Part shown: positions 6,955 through 8,715 of the stretch, in pieces
Layout: each line of letters starts with the position of its first letter
Numbering within the stretch: position 1 is the first letter of the stretch
From: Fidelibacterota bacterium
GTDB lineage: Bacteria; Marinisomatota; Marinisomatia; Marinisomatales; TCS55
DNA: 8,715 bases
Direction: 5' to 3'
Assembly: GCA_002725545.1 (NCBI GenBank)
Contig: PBPW01000050.1
Span: forward strand, 8,104-16,818
The notes under the pieces: model-generated
Databases searched by the model: none
Told to the model about the DNA's origin: nothing
What the model saw: the letters and a program-made list of their open reading frames with translations, nothing else
Made by a program: the position numbers and the translations under genes

Positions 6955-7041
6955 ATTTTACCTTTGGTTTGTAGGCTTACAATTTAACTTAAAGTATAAT
7001 TTTTGTATAAGTAATTTTTTTTTATCATTAAATTGGATTAA
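6955..7041. promoter_or_regulatory. Divergent promoter region between carboxypeptidase and phosphodiesterase genes
   Basis: This 87-base AT-rich gap must drive both flanking genes. On the + strand it contains a perfect TATAAT at 6995-7000, and a TATAAG at 7006-7011 with TTAACT at 6984-6989 as a possible -35 element (spacer 16). On the - strand TATACT (6993-6998) overlaps the first of these, so the two promoters may be back to back. The AAAGG site for the carboxypeptidase is at 6961-6965, and a weak GGA lies 4 bases before the + strand ATG. A long T-run covers 7015-7023. No operator palindrome was seen. Confidence 0.4.
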
Positions 7042-8304
7042 ATGTTCAATTCAAAAATAAAAAGCACATTAGTTCTCCTTTATGCTTTATCTATGATTAA
7101 TATAAATGGATGCTCCAAAACGATTAAACCCATCAATAATCATGAGCTACCAGAAAATACCGTTTTACTTATATCTATAGATGGTTTTAAATGGAATTAT
7201 ATTGAACAAGCATCAACACCAAATTTTGATAAATTTATTCATGGCGGTGTTCGTTCTGCAGGTTTAATTCCTTCTTTCCCGAGTAAGACTTTTCCCAGTC
7301 ATATAACCATAGTTACTGGTAAACACCCATCAGGGCACGGTATCATATCAAATAGAATGTTCGATCCAACTTTTAATGAATATTTTTACATTGGCGAAAA
7401 TAGTAAACCTGTTCTTGATGGAAAATGGTATGAAGCAGAACCAATTTGGGTAACAACAGAAAAACAGGGTAAAAAAGCAATGACCATGTTCTGGCCTTCT
7501 TCCGATGCTGAAATTATGGGAATAAGACCATCGGAATATTTTGTTTATGATGGATCTATTTCGCATAATGAACGAATTAGTCAAATAATCAGGTGGATAG
7601 ATTATCCACCTGAAAAACGTCCGCATTTAATTACATTATATTTCAGTGATGTAGATTCTAAGGGTCATCGTTATGGACCTGATTCAGAAGAAACAATAAA
7701 TGCCATAGAGGCCATGGATAAAACTATAGGTAGTTTGATATCGGAATTAAAATCCAGAAATTTCTATGATCATATTAACATAATCATCACCACCGATCAT
7801 GGGATGACAACTATATCACAAGATTCTGTTATTTTTTTAGATGACTATATTAATTTAGATGATGTGGAAATAGTTGACTGGGGTCCTGCATCAGCCATAT
7901 TGCCAAAAGTTGAAATTGATGATATTTTTTCAAAATTGATTGATGCTCACCCTAAGTTGGATGTTTATAAAAAAGGTGAATTGCCAGATGAGCTTCATTA
8001 TAATAACCACAGACGAATTCAGCCAATAATTGCAATAGCCCATGAGCATTGGTCAATCAGCGATAGGAATACCTATAATTCAAATCCATCAAGATATAAT
8101 GGAGGAAACCATGGATATTATTCTTCCTATGAATCAATGAAAGGGATGTTTATAGCACGGGGTCCAGGGTTTAAAGAAAATTTTATAGGTCCTGGTTTTA
8201 GCAGCATACACTTGTATGAATTAATGTGTCATTTACTTAAGATTGACCCTGTAAATAACGATGGATTACTTGATTCAACTCTAATGTATCTTTCAAACAA
8301 ATAA
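7042..8304 (+). CDS. Ectonucleotide pyrophosphatase/phosphodiesterase-like lipoprotein (alkaline phosphatase superfamily)
   Basis: This enzyme should hydrolyse phosphodiester or pyrophosphate bonds, such as those of nucleotides or nucleotide sugars, outside the cytoplasm using two zinc ions. The 420-residue product has a lipoprotein signal with Cys24 (INGC) as the probable lipidation site. NPP-family motifs appear in order: Asp47 in SIDGF, the nucleophile Thr83 in SKTFPSH, Asp205 and His209 in DVDSKGHRYGP, Asp252 and His253 in TTDHGM, and His357 in GGNHGY. All metal ligands and the nucleophile are present and the length is usual, so it should be active. The substrate cannot be read from sequence. 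Thr as nucleophile separates it from alkaline phosphatases, which use Ser. It begins after a divergent promoter region and is followed after 10 bases by a sodium:solute symporter, probably co-transcribed, which may import a product released by the enzyme. Confidence 0.9.
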   Translation: MFNSKIKSTLVLLYALSMININGCSKTIKPINNHELPENTVLLISIDGFKWNYIEQASTPNFDKFIHGGVRSAGLIPSFPSKTFPSHITIVTGKHPSGHGIISNRMFDPTFNEYFYIGENSKPVLDGKWYEAEPIWVTTEKQGKKAMTMFWPSSDAEIMGIRPSEYFVYDGSISHNERISQIIRWIDYPPEKRPHLITLYFSDVDSKGHRYGPDSEETINAIEAMDKTIGSLISELKSRNFYDHINIIITTDHGMTTISQDSVIFLDDYINLDDVEIVDWGPASAILPKVEIDDIFSKLIDAHPKLDVYKKGELPDELHYNNHRRIQPIIAIAHEHWSISDRNTYNSNPSRYNGGNHGYYSSYESMKGMFIARGPGFKENFIGPGFSSIHLYELMCHLLKIDPVNNDGLLDSTLMYLSNK

Positions 8305-8314
8305 AGCAACACTT

Positions 8315-8715
8315 ATGGATTCAAAACTTATTTGGCTTGCTACATTCGTTGGTTTGTACTGGGCATATTGTTTATACTGGGGCTTCAAAGGTGCCCGATC
8401 AGCAAAGACATCAACAGATTATTTTCTAGCTGGACGCTCCATTGGAATATGGGTTTTCGTACTAGCTGCCACAGCTACCAGCTTTAGTGGTTGGACATTT
8501 GTTGGTCACCCTGGTAAAATATTTACCGATGGGTTGCCTTACGCATTTGCATCATTTTATGCGCTAACGATTCCTTTTACAGGTGTCCTATTTTTACGGC
8601 GACAATGGGTGCTGGGTAAAGCATATCGCTATATTACTCCAGGTGAAATGTATAGTGATTATTATGGTGGCAACACAATCAGAATGCTAACTGTCTTGGT
8701 TGCATTTCTTTTTAG
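8315..8715 (+). CDS. Sodium:solute symporter family protein (3' end outside window)
   Basis: The frame is open from the ATG at 8315 to the window edge, giving 133 residues of a protein that is usually 450-600 long. It should carry solute across the inner membrane with sodium. The visible part has a first membrane helix (about 4-22), then the SSS family motif DYFLAGRS at 35-42, a second helix and ATSFSGWTFVGHPG at 54-67, which resembles the conserved segment at the start of the LeuT-like core. A third helix (about 75-94) and RQWVLGKAYRYITPGEMY follow. The sequence belongs to the wider SSS family (PutP, PanF and similar); the solute cannot be told from this part. The start lies 10 bases after the phosphodiesterase stop with only a weak RBS, suggesting one transcript. 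No frameshift is seen in the visible part. Confidence 0.88.
   Translation, partial: MDSKLIWLATFVGLYWAYCLYWGFKGARSAKTSTDYFLAGRSIGIWVFVLAATATSFSGWTFVGHPGKIFTDGLPYAFASFYALTIPFTGVLFLRRQWVLGKAYRYITPGEMYSDYYGGNTIRMLTVLVAFLF

Noticed and set aside
7348..7626. Minus-strand open frame of 92 codons rich in aromatic residues
   Set aside because: It is opposite the phosphodiesterase gene, which carries every expected metal ligand.

Overview
The window is AT-rich and densely coding, with seven genes plus one partial gene at each edge position (first and last are cut by the window). Signal peptides, a lipoprotein, and two predicted outer-membrane barrels ending in Phe indicate a diderm (Gram-negative) bacterium. 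Several starts have recognisable Shine-Dalgarno sequences (AGAGGA, AAGGG, AAAGG), which argues mildly against a typical Bacteroidota host even though part of the locus looks like gliding/type IX secretion genes. A low-GC marine lineage (SAR86-like gammaproteobacterium or Marinimicrobia) would fit the gene content, but this is inference and no marker gene here settles it.

Region 1 (1-5449, all + strand) is a probable operon-like cluster of five envelope genes. First comes the 3' part of a protein combining a PilO/MshJ-like domain with a PilP/MshK/GspB-like periplasmic domain, as in the inner-membrane assembly platform of type IV pili or type II secretion. It is followed by a small two-helix membrane protein that resembles GldL (TM1 Arg, TM2 Glu, long cytoplasmic tail). 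Next is a single-helix periplasmic protein that resembles GldM (beta-rich domains, VKELPDP motif before the last domain). GldL and GldM together form the proton-driven motor of gliding and type IX secretion in Bacteroidota. Last are two tandem, diverged outer-membrane proteins that share a layout: signal peptide, N-terminal soluble domain of about 110-150 residues, an FGNT(I/L)(L/V)GL block, and a beta-barrel ending in Phe. No GldK, GldN, SprA/Sov or PorV is seen. The cluster therefore looks like an inner-membrane motor joined to pilus-type periplasmic and outer-membrane parts, not a standard T9SS. This is the most interesting part of the window.

Region 2 (5458-6954, - strand) is a secreted serine carboxypeptidase of family S10 with an intact catalytic triad. 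It converges on region 1 across an 8-base gap that lies inside an AT-rich inverted repeat.

Region 3 (7042-8715, + strand) diverges from the carboxypeptidase across an 87-base AT-rich promoter region. It holds a lipoprotein nucleotide pyrophosphatase/phosphodiesterase (alkaline-phosphatase superfamily, all metal ligands present) and, 10 bases later, the start of a sodium:solute symporter. Regions 2 and 3 look like nutrient scavenging: extracytoplasmic hydrolysis of peptides and phosphodiesters coupled to sodium-driven uptake.

No tRNA, rRNA, CRISPR, insertion sequence or long repeat was seen, and no non-coding stretch exceeds 100 bases. The 64-base gap at 787-850 holds an RBS but no convincing promoter or terminator.
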